Source: Xanthobacteraceae bacterium (lineage in GTDB: Bacteria; Pseudomonadota; Alphaproteobacteria; Rhizobiales; Xanthobacteraceae). Taken from it: 9,616 bases of DNA. Shown in pieces: positions 1 through 6,963 of the stretch. Under the pieces are notes generated by a model. The model made no database searches, was not told the DNA's origin, and saw nothing but the letters and a program-made list of their open reading frames with translations. The position numbers and the translations under genes are program-made. Numbering within the stretch: position 1 is the stretch's first letter; each line of letters opens with the position of its first letter. The DNA lies in contig JASHYD010001150.1 of the NCBI GenBank assembly GCA_030043175.1, forward strand, positions 1 through 9,616, read 5' to 3'.

Positions 1-2
1 AA

Positions 3-905
3 GCCTGGCAGTTGGGGAATACCAGTCCTCTGGCGGAAAACCTGCGCCAGCTGTTGGGAGACCTGCCCGCCAATGGCGCGATCAGGTTCTCGAACAACCC
101 GGCGGTCGAAGGAGCCATGGACGCCGGCGAGGCGGCATTCGCACGGCGCGATTTCGATGCCGCGCTAACCGCGTACGCAAAGGCGCTGGAACTCGAGCCC
201 TCAAACTATTCCGCCGCTCTCTTTACAGCAAATACTTACGACCGAAAGAACGACTTCGCTCGCGCCAGCCAGTGGTACGAGCGTACGATGCACCTTGATC
301 CAAACATCGAGACTGCCTTCCGCTATTATGCCGACATGCTGGCCAAGCAGGGCGATATGGCCAAGGCGCGCAGCATGCTCATTCACGCCGCTGTAGCCGA
401 ACCGTATAACAAGATTGTCTGGCGCGAGATTCGCGCGTGGGCGCTGATCAACAACACCGCGTTCAACCTGGTGTATCTGCCGATCCCTGTGGTCACGAAG
501 GATGCCCCCCACCCGGCTCCCGGGCAGCAGCAACTCTTGTCCGCATGGCGGGCCTATCATTCAGTGATCGCGGACTGGCGAAAAGGCGACAGGTTTGAGA
601 AGCAGTTTCCACAGCAGACATACCGACACTCCCTTCCGGAAGAATCCGAAGCCCTGACTGCGGCGGCCGAGGTCCTGCAAACGCTCAGGCAAGATACCAG
701 CAGCGCTGAATTGGTGGCAGGTAATACGGTTGCCGGTTTGCTGCTGAAGCTGCACGAGGCTGATCTTATTGATCCTTACGTGCTTTTCAGCCTTGGAGAC
801 GATGGTATTGCCCGCGACTACAAAGCGTATCGGACGGCGAATCGCGGCAAACTCGAGGAGTACATGGATAAATTCGTGATGCCGCCCGCGCCGGCCGCCA
901 AGTAA
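3..905 (+). CDS. TPR-repeat protein, 5' end outside the window
   Basis: The frame is open from base 3, so the true start lies upstream of the window; the TTG at position 12 is only the first start-like codon inside it. Numbering from that codon, residues of about 31-133 form three consecutive TPR units with the usual A/G/Y/P spacing (for example a unit ending in ALELEPSN, then one ending in MHLDPNI, then one ending in AVAEPYN). TPR arrays are protein-protein interaction scaffolds. The C-terminal half (about 134-297) is not a family I recognise; it is mixed helical and ends in a Pro/Ala tail. No signal peptide can be judged because the N-terminus is missing. The gene converges with the multicopper oxidase gene, and its 3' end recurs in decayed form at 1044-1195, which shows that this locus has been rearranged. 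Function unknown beyond the TPR scaffold. Confidence 0.8.
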   Translation, partial: AWQLGNTSPLAENLRQLLGDLPANGAIRFSNNPAVEGAMDAGEAAFARRDFDAALTAYAKALELEPSNYSAALFTANTYDRKNDFARASQWYERTMHLDPNIETAFRYYADMLAKQGDMAKARSMLIHAAVAEPYNKIVWREIRAWALINNTAFNLVYLPIPVVTKDAPHPAPGQQQLLSAWRAYHSVIADWRKGDRFEKQFPQQTYRHSLPEESEALTAAAEVLQTLRQDTSSAELVAGNTVAGLLLKLHEADLIDPYVLFSLGDDGIARDYKAYRTANRGKLEEYMDKFVMPPAPAAK

Positions 906-981
906 ACCGATTCCGGTCAATCAAGAAAGGCGGCATTAGAATTCCACCTCAGGCCGCACAAACTGCAAGTCTTACTCAAGC
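821..981 (+). repeat. Direct repeat, copy A (TPR 3' end plus hairpin plus oxidase tail)
   Basis: This segment recurs, diverged, at 1111-1270. It spans the last 28 codons of the TPR gene, the hairpin downstream, and the start of a sequence resembling the region after the multicopper oxidase stop. Shared landmarks include AAATTCGTGATGCCGCC in the coding part and CAAACTGCAA followed by TCTTACTCA after the hairpin. The two copies are offset by about 290 bp. Confidence 0.85.
930..957 (-). terminator. Decayed terminator hairpin between TPR gene and oxidase remnant
   Basis: Imperfect inverted repeat, arms 930-939 and 948-957. Five outer base pairs are intact and the inner stem has two mismatches. 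Read on the minus strand it is followed by TTTCTTGATT, so it is oriented as an intrinsic terminator for minus-strand transcription. It is the homologue of the perfect hairpin at 1213-1247 and appears to have degraded after losing its oxidase gene. Confidence 0.45.
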
Positions 982-1038
982 AGTGCCAGTCGCCTGGGTC
1001 GACGCGCCAGAAGCAACGATCGCCACCATGCCCCGGTT
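976..1038 (-). pseudogene. 3' remnant of a second multicopper oxidase gene
   Basis: The minus-strand translation here reads RGMVAIVASGASTQATGTA followed by TGA. The intact oxidase ends RGMMAIERVVA...TATGSP. The RGM motif (axial copper-ligand methionine) and the Ala/Ser/Thr-rich tail are shared, with a short in-frame gap in the remnant. The remnant sits directly beside a second hairpin in the same orientation as in the intact locus. Upstream on the minus strand (above about 1038) the oxidase similarity stops abruptly and the sequence becomes a TPR-gene fragment on the opposite strand, so this is a deletion junction and not a functional gene. Confidence 0.6.
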
Positions 1039-1043
1039 TGCTC

Positions 1044-1195
1044 CCGGAAGAATCCGAGGGCCTATGAATTTTGCGAGTAGATAACTGCGGCTGCCAAGGT
1101 CCTGCAAACGCAAAGCGCATCGGGCGGGGAATCGCAGCAAACTGGAAGGGTATATGGACAAATTCGTGATGCCGCCGGCACCGGGCGGCAAATAA
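1044..1195 (+). pseudogene. Broken second copy of the TPR gene 3' end
   Basis: Bases 1044-1110 match 636-684 of the intact TPR gene (both encode PEESE and later share GGTCCTGCAAACG), and 1111-1195 matches 821-905 (ends YMDKFVMPPAP then two small residues, Lys and a stop). Relative to the intact gene this copy has an in-frame TGA soon after PEESEGL, an insertion of roughly 18 bases carrying more stops, and an internal deletion corresponding to about 136 bases (685-820 of the intact copy). No start codon or ribosome binding site precedes it. It cannot encode a TPR domain and is a relic of a duplicated gene. Confidence 0.85.
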
Positions 1196-1270
1196 CGGCT
1201 TCGGGATTAATCAAAAAAGCGGCTTCAGAATTTCATCTGAAGCCGCTCAAACTGCAACTCTTACTCAGGC
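1111..1270 (+). repeat. Direct repeat, copy B (TPR 3' end plus hairpin plus oxidase tail)
   Basis: Diverged second copy of 821-981. Homology runs through the TPR C-terminal codons, the hairpin and about 20 bases beyond it, ending just short of the intact oxidase stop codon. In this copy the hairpin is perfect and the coding part is broken; in copy A the reverse holds. Confidence 0.85.
1213..1247 (-). terminator. Intrinsic terminator of the multicopper oxidase gene
   Basis: Perfect 12-bp inverted repeat with arms AGCGGCTTCAGA (1218-1229) and TCTGAAGCCGCT (1236-1247) and a 6-base loop. On the minus strand the stem is followed immediately by TTTTTTGATTAA. It lies about 38 bases beyond the oxidase stop codon, the expected place for a Rho-independent terminator. 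On the plus strand there is no T-tract, so it is chiefly a minus-strand terminator. Confidence 0.9.
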
Positions 1271-1284
1271 CTGCAACAAGGGCT

Positions 1285-3210
1285 CTAGGGAGACCCGGTG
1301 GCGGTTGCCGAAGCGCTAGCAGCAACAACGCGCTCAATCGCCATCATGCCCCGGTCCTCATGTCCGAGGATGTGGCAATGGAAGACGAAATCGCCGATGT
1401 CCGGTCCGCGGAAGTCCATCAGTAGCTGGACCTGCGGGTACGGAATAACCGGATTGCCGTTGGCGTCGACGCAGGCGGGTGGCTCGATGCCACCATTCTG
1501 TGGCGGCGGACCACCGCAGAACGGAACCTCAATCATATCCAGGAACTGGCCGTTGATGGCCGGCGCCGGCTGGCTGCCGTTGGCCAGGAAGTTGTCCTGC
1601 GACAGGACCATGAAATGGATCTGATGCTGGTGCAGTTCATGGTTCTCGCGGGCGTGGTTCTGGACGATCCACTTCTCCACGGTTCCCTGGGTGGTGATGA
1701 TCGCCGGCGGGTTGTTATTGTCGAATGGCGTGTCGATCGGATAAGGCTGGGTCGCGCACTGCGCACCTGATGCAGTCACGCATCCGGAGGCGTTGATGAA
1801 GAACGCACTTCCATCCTCGACCTCTTCGAAGAACACGGTGCGGGTGAGCGCAGGCGTCGCGTTTGCGATGCCGCCGAACTTCTGCTTGGTGGTGTCCAAA
1901 GCGGTAGTGGCGGGAACCCTGTCGTCGGCGGTTGGTGTGCCCGAGGGGGCAGCAAGTTTCATGTTGAGCAGAGGCCGTGTCGGAGCATCGTCGCCAAGCG
2001 GCCCGGAGATGATGTTCTGCGTAACCAGCTGGGCGACTTTAACACTCGAAGCGGGCGCATTCACAAGAAACTCGACGCGCGCGGCAGGCGGCAAACGGAA
2101 GTGCGTCACCGCAATCAGATTTCCGGGCTGAGTGCCGTCCTGCGAGTTTACCGGAACCGCATCGATGCCGACAATCTGGATCGTCTGCGCTACGCCGTCA
2201 AATCGCACCTGCAGGTCGAGAATGACGCCCGATGTACTGTTGGTCAGACGCCAGAACTGCCGTTCGCCGGGCTCCATCTGGATGACTGCCGGCGTGTAAG
2301 TAGTAACTGGCGGGTTCACTGCCGTATTTGTTGTTGCATTAAGCGGAACGTTGTTGACGCTGAGGTCGACCTGCGGAATTCCACCTTCCGTGCCGCCAGG
2401 GCTTTCCGCCAGGCCCTGCAGCGTCGGCAGGTCGCGGACCACCAGGATGCGCTCGCGCAGGCCGGCAGTTGCTGGCTGCACATTGTTAATGCCATCGACC
2501 ACGAGGGCTCCGGATCCACCGCCCTGGACAGCAGCTTCCGCGAGGCCATGAACGTGCGGGTGATACCAATAAAGCCCCGGTGGCTCGTTGGTCGGGAACG
2601 CGATGCTGTAGGAGAAGGTGTTTCCTGGATTGATCAGCGTTTTTACGACGTTATCGCCATGACACGCCGGGCTCGTGTTGGTGCCGTGATAGTGGATGTT
2701 CATCGACCCGCCGGTCATGCCGTTGGCGTTCGCCGGGTTCTGCGTCAATTGGGTCGTATCACCGCAAGTGGGCGCGATGAAGGCCTCGGTCGTATCCCCC
2801 ACGGGATTGAATGGCGTGTTGTTGGTTACCGTAATATTGAGGGTATCACCGGCATTTACGTGCAGGGTCGGGTTCTCCAGGCCGTTCGGAGTCATAAAGC
2901 AAAACAGTTGTCTGCCGGCCGCATCGGTGGTTGTTTGATAAGAGAACCTGACGTTGAGAACTCCGTTCTGGCTAAACAGCGGTGGCGGGTTTTGAACGAT
3001 GCTGCCAGCCGCAAATCGCGCACAGGGGTTGGCAACCGGGGCCACAGCATTCGAACTGGTAACGCCTGCCGCGCTGCCAAGCGACGAGCTTGGAGCTGCG
3101 GTTTGAGCCATGGCTGCAACTCCGCCTGTGGCCCACAAAGCCATCACTATGCCGGCTCCGCCAATAGATCGGCGCAGCGGCACCGCAAACTCTCGTGGTC
3201 TGTTGAACAT
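1285..3210 (-). CDS. Exported laccase-like multicopper oxidase
   Basis: A 641-residue multicopper oxidase. Enzymes of this family oxidise phenols or metal ions at a type 1 copper and reduce O2 to water at a trinuclear cluster. All four copper motifs are visible: HYHG (His173, His175), WYHPHVHG (His217, His219), HELHQH (His524, His527, His529) and HCHILGHEDRGM (His611, Cys612, His613, His617, axial Met622). The spacing fits a three-cupredoxin-domain enzyme. The chosen ATG at 3210 is preceded by GGGGAG and opens a signal peptide with a twin Arg (residues 13-14), a hydrophobic core and an AMA|Q cleavage site near residue 35, so export, possibly by Tat, to the periplasm is inferred. Reading upstream stays open to 3360 but would bury the signal peptide. 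The substrate cannot be told; no Met-rich copper-resistance insert was noticed. The gene has its own terminator at 1213-1247. Confidence 0.93.
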   Translation of the reverse strand: MFNRPREFAVPLRRSIGGAGIVMALWATGGVAAMAQTAAPSSSLGSAAGVTSSNAVAPVANPCARFAAGSIVQNPPPLFSQNGVLNVRFSYQTTTDAAGRQLFCFMTPNGLENPTLHVNAGDTLNITVTNNTPFNPVGDTTEAFIAPTCGDTTQLTQNPANANGMTGGSMNIHYHGTNTSPACHGDNVVKTLINPGNTFSYSIAFPTNEPPGLYWYHPHVHGLAEAAVQGGGSGALVVDGINNVQPATAGLRERILVVRDLPTLQGLAESPGGTEGGIPQVDLSVNNVPLNATTNTAVNPPVTTYTPAVIQMEPGERQFWRLTNSTSGVILDLQVRFDGVAQTIQIVGIDAVPVNSQDGTQPGNLIAVTHFRLPPAARVEFLVNAPASSVKVAQLVTQNIISGPLGDDAPTRPLLNMKLAAPSGTPTADDRVPATTALDTTKQKFGGIANATPALTRTVFFEEVEDGSAFFINASGCVTASGAQCATQPYPIDTPFDNNNPPAIITTQGTVEKWIVQNHARENHELHQHQIHFMVLSQDNFLANGSQPAPAINGQFLDMIEVPFCGGPPPQNGGIEPPACVDANGNPVIPYPQVQLLMDFRGPDIGDFVFHCHILGHEDRGMMAIERVVAASASATATGSP

Positions 3211-3282
3211 TAGCTTTCTCCCCGTACAGGTTATGTCCACACTCACCCGAGACCGGTCGGAAATCGGGACCCGTACCGTGGC

Positions 3283-3464
3283 ACCGGTAGTAAAACCAAA
3301 GATCGGTTTTGCGACATTGTTGTGGACTATCCGGGGATTTGGCGAGGACGGCGGCTGCAAATAGCAGAATTCGCACCGCTGTGATCAAATGGAGACAGTT
3401 GGTGCAGCCAGGAGGAGTAAGTGCGCCGGGAGTCAAATGGTTGTGCGCGCTGGCCGCAATATCA
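3283..3464 (+). repeat. Tandem duplication copy 1 (decayed 5' region of small secreted gene)
   Basis: Matches 3562-3751 with substitutions and a few small gaps, offset about 280-285 bp. Shared landmarks include TTGTGGACTATCC, a Glu-Asp-Gly-Gly-Cys coding stretch, and TAGCAGAATTCGCACCGC. It contains the counterpart of the 5' leader and first codons of the 3707-4000 gene. Between the copies (3465-3561) I see only a weak hairpin at 3497-3510. Confidence 0.85.
3421..3464 (+). pseudogene. Frameshifted 5' fragment of a second small secreted-protein gene
   Basis: After an AGGAGGAG ribosome-binding-like sequence, this stretch parallels the beginning of the gene at 3707. In one frame it encodes GVKWLCALAAIS, against GVNWLCALVAMS in the intact gene, with several third-position differences. 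One base is missing relative to the intact copy between the start codon and the Gly codon, so the GTG at 3421 is out of frame with the conserved segment. No similarity to the rest of the small gene could be followed beyond about 3464. It is read as a dead duplicate of the signal-peptide region. Confidence 0.6.
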
Positions 3465-3496
3465 CCGGCGGCCCGACCACACTGGCCCACGATAAC

Positions 3497-3517
3497 GTCC
3501 CAAAAGGGACTTTGTTG
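3497..3517 (+). terminator. Possible weak terminator between the two tandem copies
   Basis: GTCCC-AAAA-GGGAC hairpin (3497-3510) followed by TTTGTTGT. The stem is only 5 bp, so this is a weak candidate; if real it would stop transcripts starting in copy 1 before they reach the intact small gene. Confidence 0.25.
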
Positions 3518-3561
3518 TCCGTTAAGCGGTATTCGCAACTCCGGCAATTGTATTTTCCAAT

Positions 3562-3751
3562 ACCGGCACTCAAGTGGCAATCCTGGTTTCTTGGTGCGCC
3601 GTTATTGTGGACTATCCTGGGGTTCGGAGAGGACGGTGGCTGCGAATAGCAGAATTCGCACCGCCGTGATGGAATGGGCGCAGTTGCGCAATGAGGGGGG
3701 AGACAAATGTGGCAGGGAGTCAACTGGCTCTGCGCACTGGTCGCAATGTCC
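3562..3751 (+). repeat. Tandem duplication copy 2 (leader and start of the intact small gene)
   Basis: Counterpart of 3283-3464. The last 45 bases are the first codons of the intact 97-residue gene; the rest is its upstream region. Conservation runs both through the presumed untranslated leader (for instance 15 identical bases after the conserved TAG at 3647) and through the signal-peptide codons. Confidence 0.85.
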
Positions 3752-4000
3752 TGCAATTCGGTACCCGATATCGCGGCCATTCAGACCGCATACGAACGCG
3801 AAGCGTCTGCCGGTAGCACACTCCACGACGGCGGTCTGCAAGTCCTGCAAGCCAAATGTCACGACGACGGCACCGACAAATTTCTCTGCGAGGTCACCTT
3901 CATATCGAAAGGCGATCCTGAGCGCCCCTATTTCGACGTCGTCACCGTTGCCCGGGCGGCCGAGGGCTGGGAACTCAAGAGCGGCCTGTGCAAGCCCTAA
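3707..4000 (+). CDS. Small predicted secreted or membrane-attached protein, unknown function
   Basis: A 97-residue protein with an ATG start preceded by GAGGGGGGAG at near-ideal spacing. The first 16 residues are hydrophobic (VNWLCALVAMSC) and look like a short signal segment. The Ser-Cys at residues 15-16 is only a poor lipobox, and there is no basic n-region, so the export mode is uncertain. The remainder is hydrophilic and contains three Cys (in AKCHDD, FLCEV and GLCKP), compatible with a small disulfide-bearing fold. I do not recognise the family. The signal-like segment is conserved, mostly through synonymous changes, in the decayed duplicate at 3421-3464, which supports the gene being real and this start being right. 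The gene stands alone on the plus strand, diverging from the oxidase, and is followed about 20 bases later by a long hairpin. Confidence 0.65.
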   Translation: MWQGVNWLCALVAMSCNSVPDIAAIQTAYEREASAGSTLHDGGLQVLQAKCHDDGTDKFLCEVTFISKGDPERPYFDVVTVARAAEGWELKSGLCKP

Positions 4001-4022
4001 AACAGTGATCCCCGTGCCGTGG

Positions 4023-4057
4023 ACGGCGAGGACGTTTCGAGTGAAGCGTCTCGCCGT
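4023..4057 (+). terminator. Long hairpin after the small secreted-protein gene
   Basis: Arms 4023-4038 and 4043-4057 pair over about 15 bp (ACGGCGAG with CTCGCCGT, then ACGTTTC with GAAGCGT, one G-T pair and one bulged G) around the 4-base loop GAGT. It starts 22 bases after the stop codon. No T-run follows, so it may be a terminator without a U-tract or an mRNA 3'-end stabiliser. Confidence 0.55.
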
Positions 4058-4138
4058 CGTGTGAACCGCAATTCAAAATCAAACGTCGACCAACCGCCGT
4101 GGCGTCAGGTGCGCACTAGCACACAGCGTTATTGTGGT

Positions 4139-4165
4139 GAGGCCGATGAAGTGCGCTTCGGCCTC
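4139..4165. repeat. Inverted repeat in the 4001-4263 intergenic region
   Basis: GAGGCC...GAAG-TGCG-CTTC-GGCCTC forms a 10-bp stem with a 3-base bulge and a 4-base loop. It lies about 100 bases upstream of the 4264 start and could affect its leader. Apart from this hairpin and the one at 4023-4057 I see nothing convincing in the intergenic stretch. Confidence 0.35.
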
Positions 4166-4263
4166 AAGCGCGTCGTGCTCGTCGCCATCGCCAATCTTCG
4201 TTGCATCCGGACCCCACGCGGTGATGAGCGCCGCACGCGGACCTCGGTCTCCCAAGGTGATCT

Positions 4264-4548
4264 ATGAAGGGCCGCTTGAAGGAGACCCCTCGAAGACGTC
4301 GTCTGAGCGCGCAACGGCGCCACGCGCTTGAACTGCTTGCCGGCAGTCAGGGCGGAGTTACCGAGCTTCTCCTGCTCGCGCACGGCGTCACACCTCACAT
4401 GTTAGGCCGCCTCCTCCGCAGCGGGCTCGCAACAATCCAGCGCGAGACCATTAAGTCTAGCGAGCAGATCATCGATATTGGCCGCATCACGATCACGGAC
4501 GCCGGACGGCGGGTACTCGAGACGTCGCATTTTCCAGCGGTCCAATGA
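4264..4548 (+). CDS. Small winged-helix-like protein of a rhizobial type
   Basis: A 94-residue basic protein. The N-terminus is Arg/Lys-rich (RRRRLSAQRRHALELLAG). A helix-turn-helix-like middle follows (VTELLLLAHGVTPHMLGRLLRSGLA), then a strand-like wing (IIDIGRITITDAGRRVLE). This layout, with QRRALELL, a Gly-rich turn, 'ML..L.R.GLA' and 'I.ITDAGRRAL', resembles small hypothetical proteins that I recall as common in Bradyrhizobium and relatives; that match is from memory. A DNA-binding role is inferred from the fold-like pattern only. The ATG is chosen because AAGGTGA lies 4 bases upstream. It converges with parC; the 118 bases between the two stop codons show no clear terminator. Confidence 0.7.
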   Translation: MKGRLKETPRRRRLSAQRRHALELLAGSQGGVTELLLLAHGVTPHMLGRLLRSGLATIQRETIKSSEQIIDIGRITITDAGRRVLETSHFPAVQ

Positions 4549-4666
4549 GCGCCCCTCTTCCGGGCACAGTGCTGCCATACTGACGTCGATTGGATCACCG
4601 CGGCTCCTGCTGCTTGAGGAACCCGAGAGACGCATCAGAGCTAGGGTCGGCTTGAAGCGGCGAAGA

Positions 4667-6907
4667 TCATCCGAACTTATTCGACCGCGGAAATCCCCTC
4701 GGCGCGAGGCGTCCAGCGTCGGCGCGGTTGCCGCGCCAATCGGCAAGTTCGCTGATGCTGAGAGTGAACGCCCGCCCGGCCGAGTCCATCCATGACAGGC
4801 CATCCTCGGCCTTGAAGGTCTTGATGTCGGACAGGCCGCCATCCTTGTAGCGTTGCAGGCGGACGCCGCGCCCGCGCGTCATTTCCGGGACCTGGTCCAG
4901 AGAGAACAGCAGGAGCTTGCGGTTCTCGCCGATCGTCGCAACCATTTCGCCGTCGGCGACGCACATGGCACGCGCCTCGTCGGGAAGCGAGACGTTGAGG
5001 ACCTGCTTTCCTTTGCGGGTATTGGCCATACACTCGTCCTCCGGCACCAGGAAACCTCTGCCCTCCCGGCTGGCCACCAGCAACTTACGGCCGCCCGCGG
5101 CCGTGAACGCCGATACGAGATCGGATTCCTGCTCCAGATCGATAAACAACCGCACCGGCTCGCCGTGGCCGCGCCCACCCGGAAGCTTGCCGGCATCGAG
5201 CGTGTAGAAGCGGCCGTTGGTTGCGAATATCAGGCACTTCGATGTTGTCTCCGCTGGAAACGCGAAGCGCAAGGCGTCGTCGGCCTTGAAGGCGACTGCG
5301 GAGAGGTCGGTGACGGTCCCTTTCAGGGCGCGGATCCAGCCTTTTTGCGACACCACGACGGTGATCGGCTCACGGATCACCATCGCCTCTTCGATCGCCG
5401 CCTCGTCGTGCTCAGGCGCCTGCGAGAAGGAGGCGCGGCGCTTGCCGAGCGGCGTCGCCGGGCCAAAGGTGGTGCGCACCGCCTTGATCTCGTCTGCGAC
5501 TGTCTTCCACTGATCCTTTTCGGATTTGACCAGGTCGCGGAGCTTCTTGCGTTCGGTGCGCAAATTTCGGTCCTCGGCCTTGATTTCCATTTCCTCCAGC
5601 CTGCGCAGGTGGCGCAAGCGCATGTTGAGAATGGCCTCGGCCTGAACGTCGCTCAGTCTGAAGGTACGTACGAGGACGGGCTTAGGCTCGTCCTCATTGC
5701 GGATGATGCCGATGACCCGGTCGAGATTGAGATAGGCGATGAGAAAGCCGCCCAGCACTTCCAGCCGGTTCTCGATTTGCTGCAATCGATGATTGGTGCG
5801 GCGTAGCAGCACCTCCCGGCGGTGGTCAAGCCATGCGCGCAACGCTTCTGCAAGGCCAACCACTTTCGGAATCTTGCCCCTCATCAGCACGTTCATGTTG
5901 AGAGGAATGCGGCTTTCGAGCTCGGTGAGCTTGAATACCGATTCCATCAGGAGCTCCGGGTCGGCCGTGCGCGCCCGCGGCTCGATGACGAGGCGAATAT
6001 CCTCTGCCGATTCGTCCCGCGCTTCGCTCACCAGGGGAAGCTTCTTGTCGTTGACGAGCTCGGCGATTTTCTCGACCAGACGCGACTTCTGCACCAGCCA
6101 TGGGATCTCGGTGACGACGATCTGCCAGCCGCCCCGGCCGGTCTCCTCCTTGGTCCAGCGCGCCCGTACCCGAAACGAGCCGCGACCCGTGACATAGGCC
6201 TCGGCGATCGCGGCCGGATCATCGACGATCACGCCGCCGGTGGGGAAATCGGGGCCCGGCACGTACTTTAGGAGATTGCGGCTCTTGGTATTGGGATGCT
6301 CGATCAGGTGGAGCGCCGCATCGCACAGCTCGGCCACGTTATGAGGCGGTATTGCGGTCGCCATGCCGACCGCAATGCCCTGGGAGCCGTTGGCGAGCAG
6401 ATTGGGAAAGGCACCCGGCAGCACAACGGGCTCTTCCTCGGAGCCATCATAGGTCAGCCGGAAATCGACCGCATCCTCGTCGATCCCCTCCATCAGGAGG
6501 CGGGCCACTTCGGTAAGACGCGCCTCGGTGTAGCGCATCGCCGCCGGATTATCCCCGTCGATATTGCCGAAATTGCCCTGGCCGTCGATCAGCGGGTAGC
6601 GCTGGGCGAAATCCTGGGCTAACCGCACCAGCGCGTCATACACGGCTTGATCGCCATGGGGGTGGAATTTGCCGATGACGTCGCCCACTACGCGGGCGCA
6701 TTTCTTGAACGCGGCGCCGGGATCAAGCCGCAACACGCGCATCGCATAGAGGAGGCGACGGTGGACCGGCTTGAGGCCATCGCGGGCGTCTGGCAGCGCG
6801 CGGCCCGTGATGGTAGAGAGCGCATATTGCAGATAGCGCTCTTCCAGCGCGTCACGCAGCGCGATCTCTTGCACGTCGGACGGATCGGGAATGAGGGTGC
6901 TCGTCAT
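4667..6907 (-). CDS. parC: DNA topoisomerase IV subunit A
   Basis: ParC forms the C2E2 topoisomerase IV with ParE; it cuts and rejoins duplex DNA to decatenate daughter chromosomes. The 746-residue product is full length for alphaproteobacterial ParC. The N-terminus carries the family's [28 protein letters not shown] and HPHGD (82-86) blocks. The catalytic tyrosine is in AAMRYTEAR (Tyr126), and [13 protein letters not shown] precedes it. A coiled-coil-like helical stretch follows around 400-500, then a beta-pinwheel C-terminal domain with [25 protein letters not shown] and [14 protein letters not shown]. The GyrA box QRRGGKG is absent, which together with the overall match separates it from GyrA. 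In the quinolone pocket Gln87 and Asp91 occupy the places of E. coli Ser80 and Glu84. The ATG at 6907 is chosen because family similarity begins a few residues later, although no good Shine-Dalgarno precedes it. Confidence 0.96.
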   Translation of the reverse strand: MTSTLIPDPSDVQEIALRDALEERYLQYALSTITGRALPDARDGLKPVHRRLLYAMRVLRLDPGAAFKKCARVVGDVIGKFHPHGDQAVYDALVRLAQDFAQRYPLIDGQGNFGNIDGDNPAAMRYTEARLTEVARLLMEGIDEDAVDFRLTYDGSEEEPVVLPGAFPNLLANGSQGIAVGMATAIPPHNVAELCDAALHLIEHPNTKSRNLLKYVPGPDFPTGGVIVDDPAAIAEAYVTGRGSFRVRARWTKEETGRGGWQIVVTEIPWLVQKSRLVEKIAELVNDKKLPLVSEARDESAEDIRLVIEPRARTADPELLMESVFKLTELESRIPLNMNVLMRGKIPKVVGLAEALRAWLDHRREVLLRRTNHRLQQIENRLEVLGGFLIAYLNLDRVIGIIRNEDEPKPVLVRTFRLSDVQAEAILNMRLRHLRRLEEMEIKAEDRNLRTERKKLRDLVKSEKDQWKTVADEIKAVRTTFGPATPLGKRRASFSQAPEHDEAAIEEAMVIREPITVVVSQKGWIRALKGTVTDLSAVAFKADDALRFAFPAETTSKCLIFATNGRFYTLDAGKLPGGRGHGEPVRLFIDLEQESDLVSAFTAAGGRKLLVASREGRGFLVPEDECMANTRKGKQVLNVSLPDEARAMCVADGEMVATIGENRKLLLFSLDQVPEMTRGRGVRLQRYKDGGLSDIKTFKAEDGLSWMDSAGRAFTLSISELADWRGNRADAGRLAPRGFPRSNKFG

Positions 6908-6910
6908 GGA

Positions 6911-6945
6911 GAATCGATAGCTAATGATAGTGAATCGATAGCTAA
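6911..6945 (-). promoter_or_regulatory. 14-bp direct repeat with 21-bp period, possible operator of parC
   Basis: GAATCGATAGCTAA occurs exactly at 6911-6924 and again at 6932-6945, a 21-bp offset, which is two helical turns. On the minus strand the first site covers the position where a ribosome binding site for parC would be, and the second overlaps the candidate -10 element. The arrangement fits a dimeric regulator bound on one face of the DNA, but no cognate regulator is present in the window. The exact repeat and its position are observed; the operator role is inferred. Confidence 0.5.
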
Positions 6946-6963
6946 AGCGGGAGGCAACGACAA
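6935..6963 (-). promoter_or_regulatory. Candidate parC promoter
   Basis: On the minus strand TTGTCG (6963-6958) and TATCGA (6940-6935) are separated by 17 bases, a sigma-70-like layout giving a short leader of about 20 bases before the ATG at 6907. The -35 hexamer lies inside a 14-bp perfect palindrome, CGACAACCTTGTCG (6958-6971). The -10 is only a partial match to consensus. Confidence 0.35.

Noticed and set aside
2101..3213. 370-codon plus-strand open frame opposite the multicopper oxidase
   Set aside because: It is antisense to a clearly real gene; the translation is Arg/His-rich with no recognisable domain, as expected for a shadow frame in GC-rich DNA.
3211..3360. Upstream extension of the multicopper oxidase by 50 codons
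   Set aside because: The frame is open, but the ATG at 3210 has a good ribosome binding site and begins a proper signal peptide; the extension would place 50 residues ahead of it and starts with TTG inside a repeat.
3309..4064. 251-codon plus-strand frame spanning both tandem repeat copies
   Set aside because: It crosses the small gene at 3707-4000 in a different frame. Its only conserved parts are explained by the nucleotide duplication and by the out-of-frame remnant of the small gene's start.
4019..4267. 82-codon plus-strand frame whose stop overlaps the 4264 start by ATGA
   Set aside because: The overlap looks operon-like, but the GTG start lacks a ribosome binding site, the frame runs through two strong hairpins, and the composition does not look like a protein.
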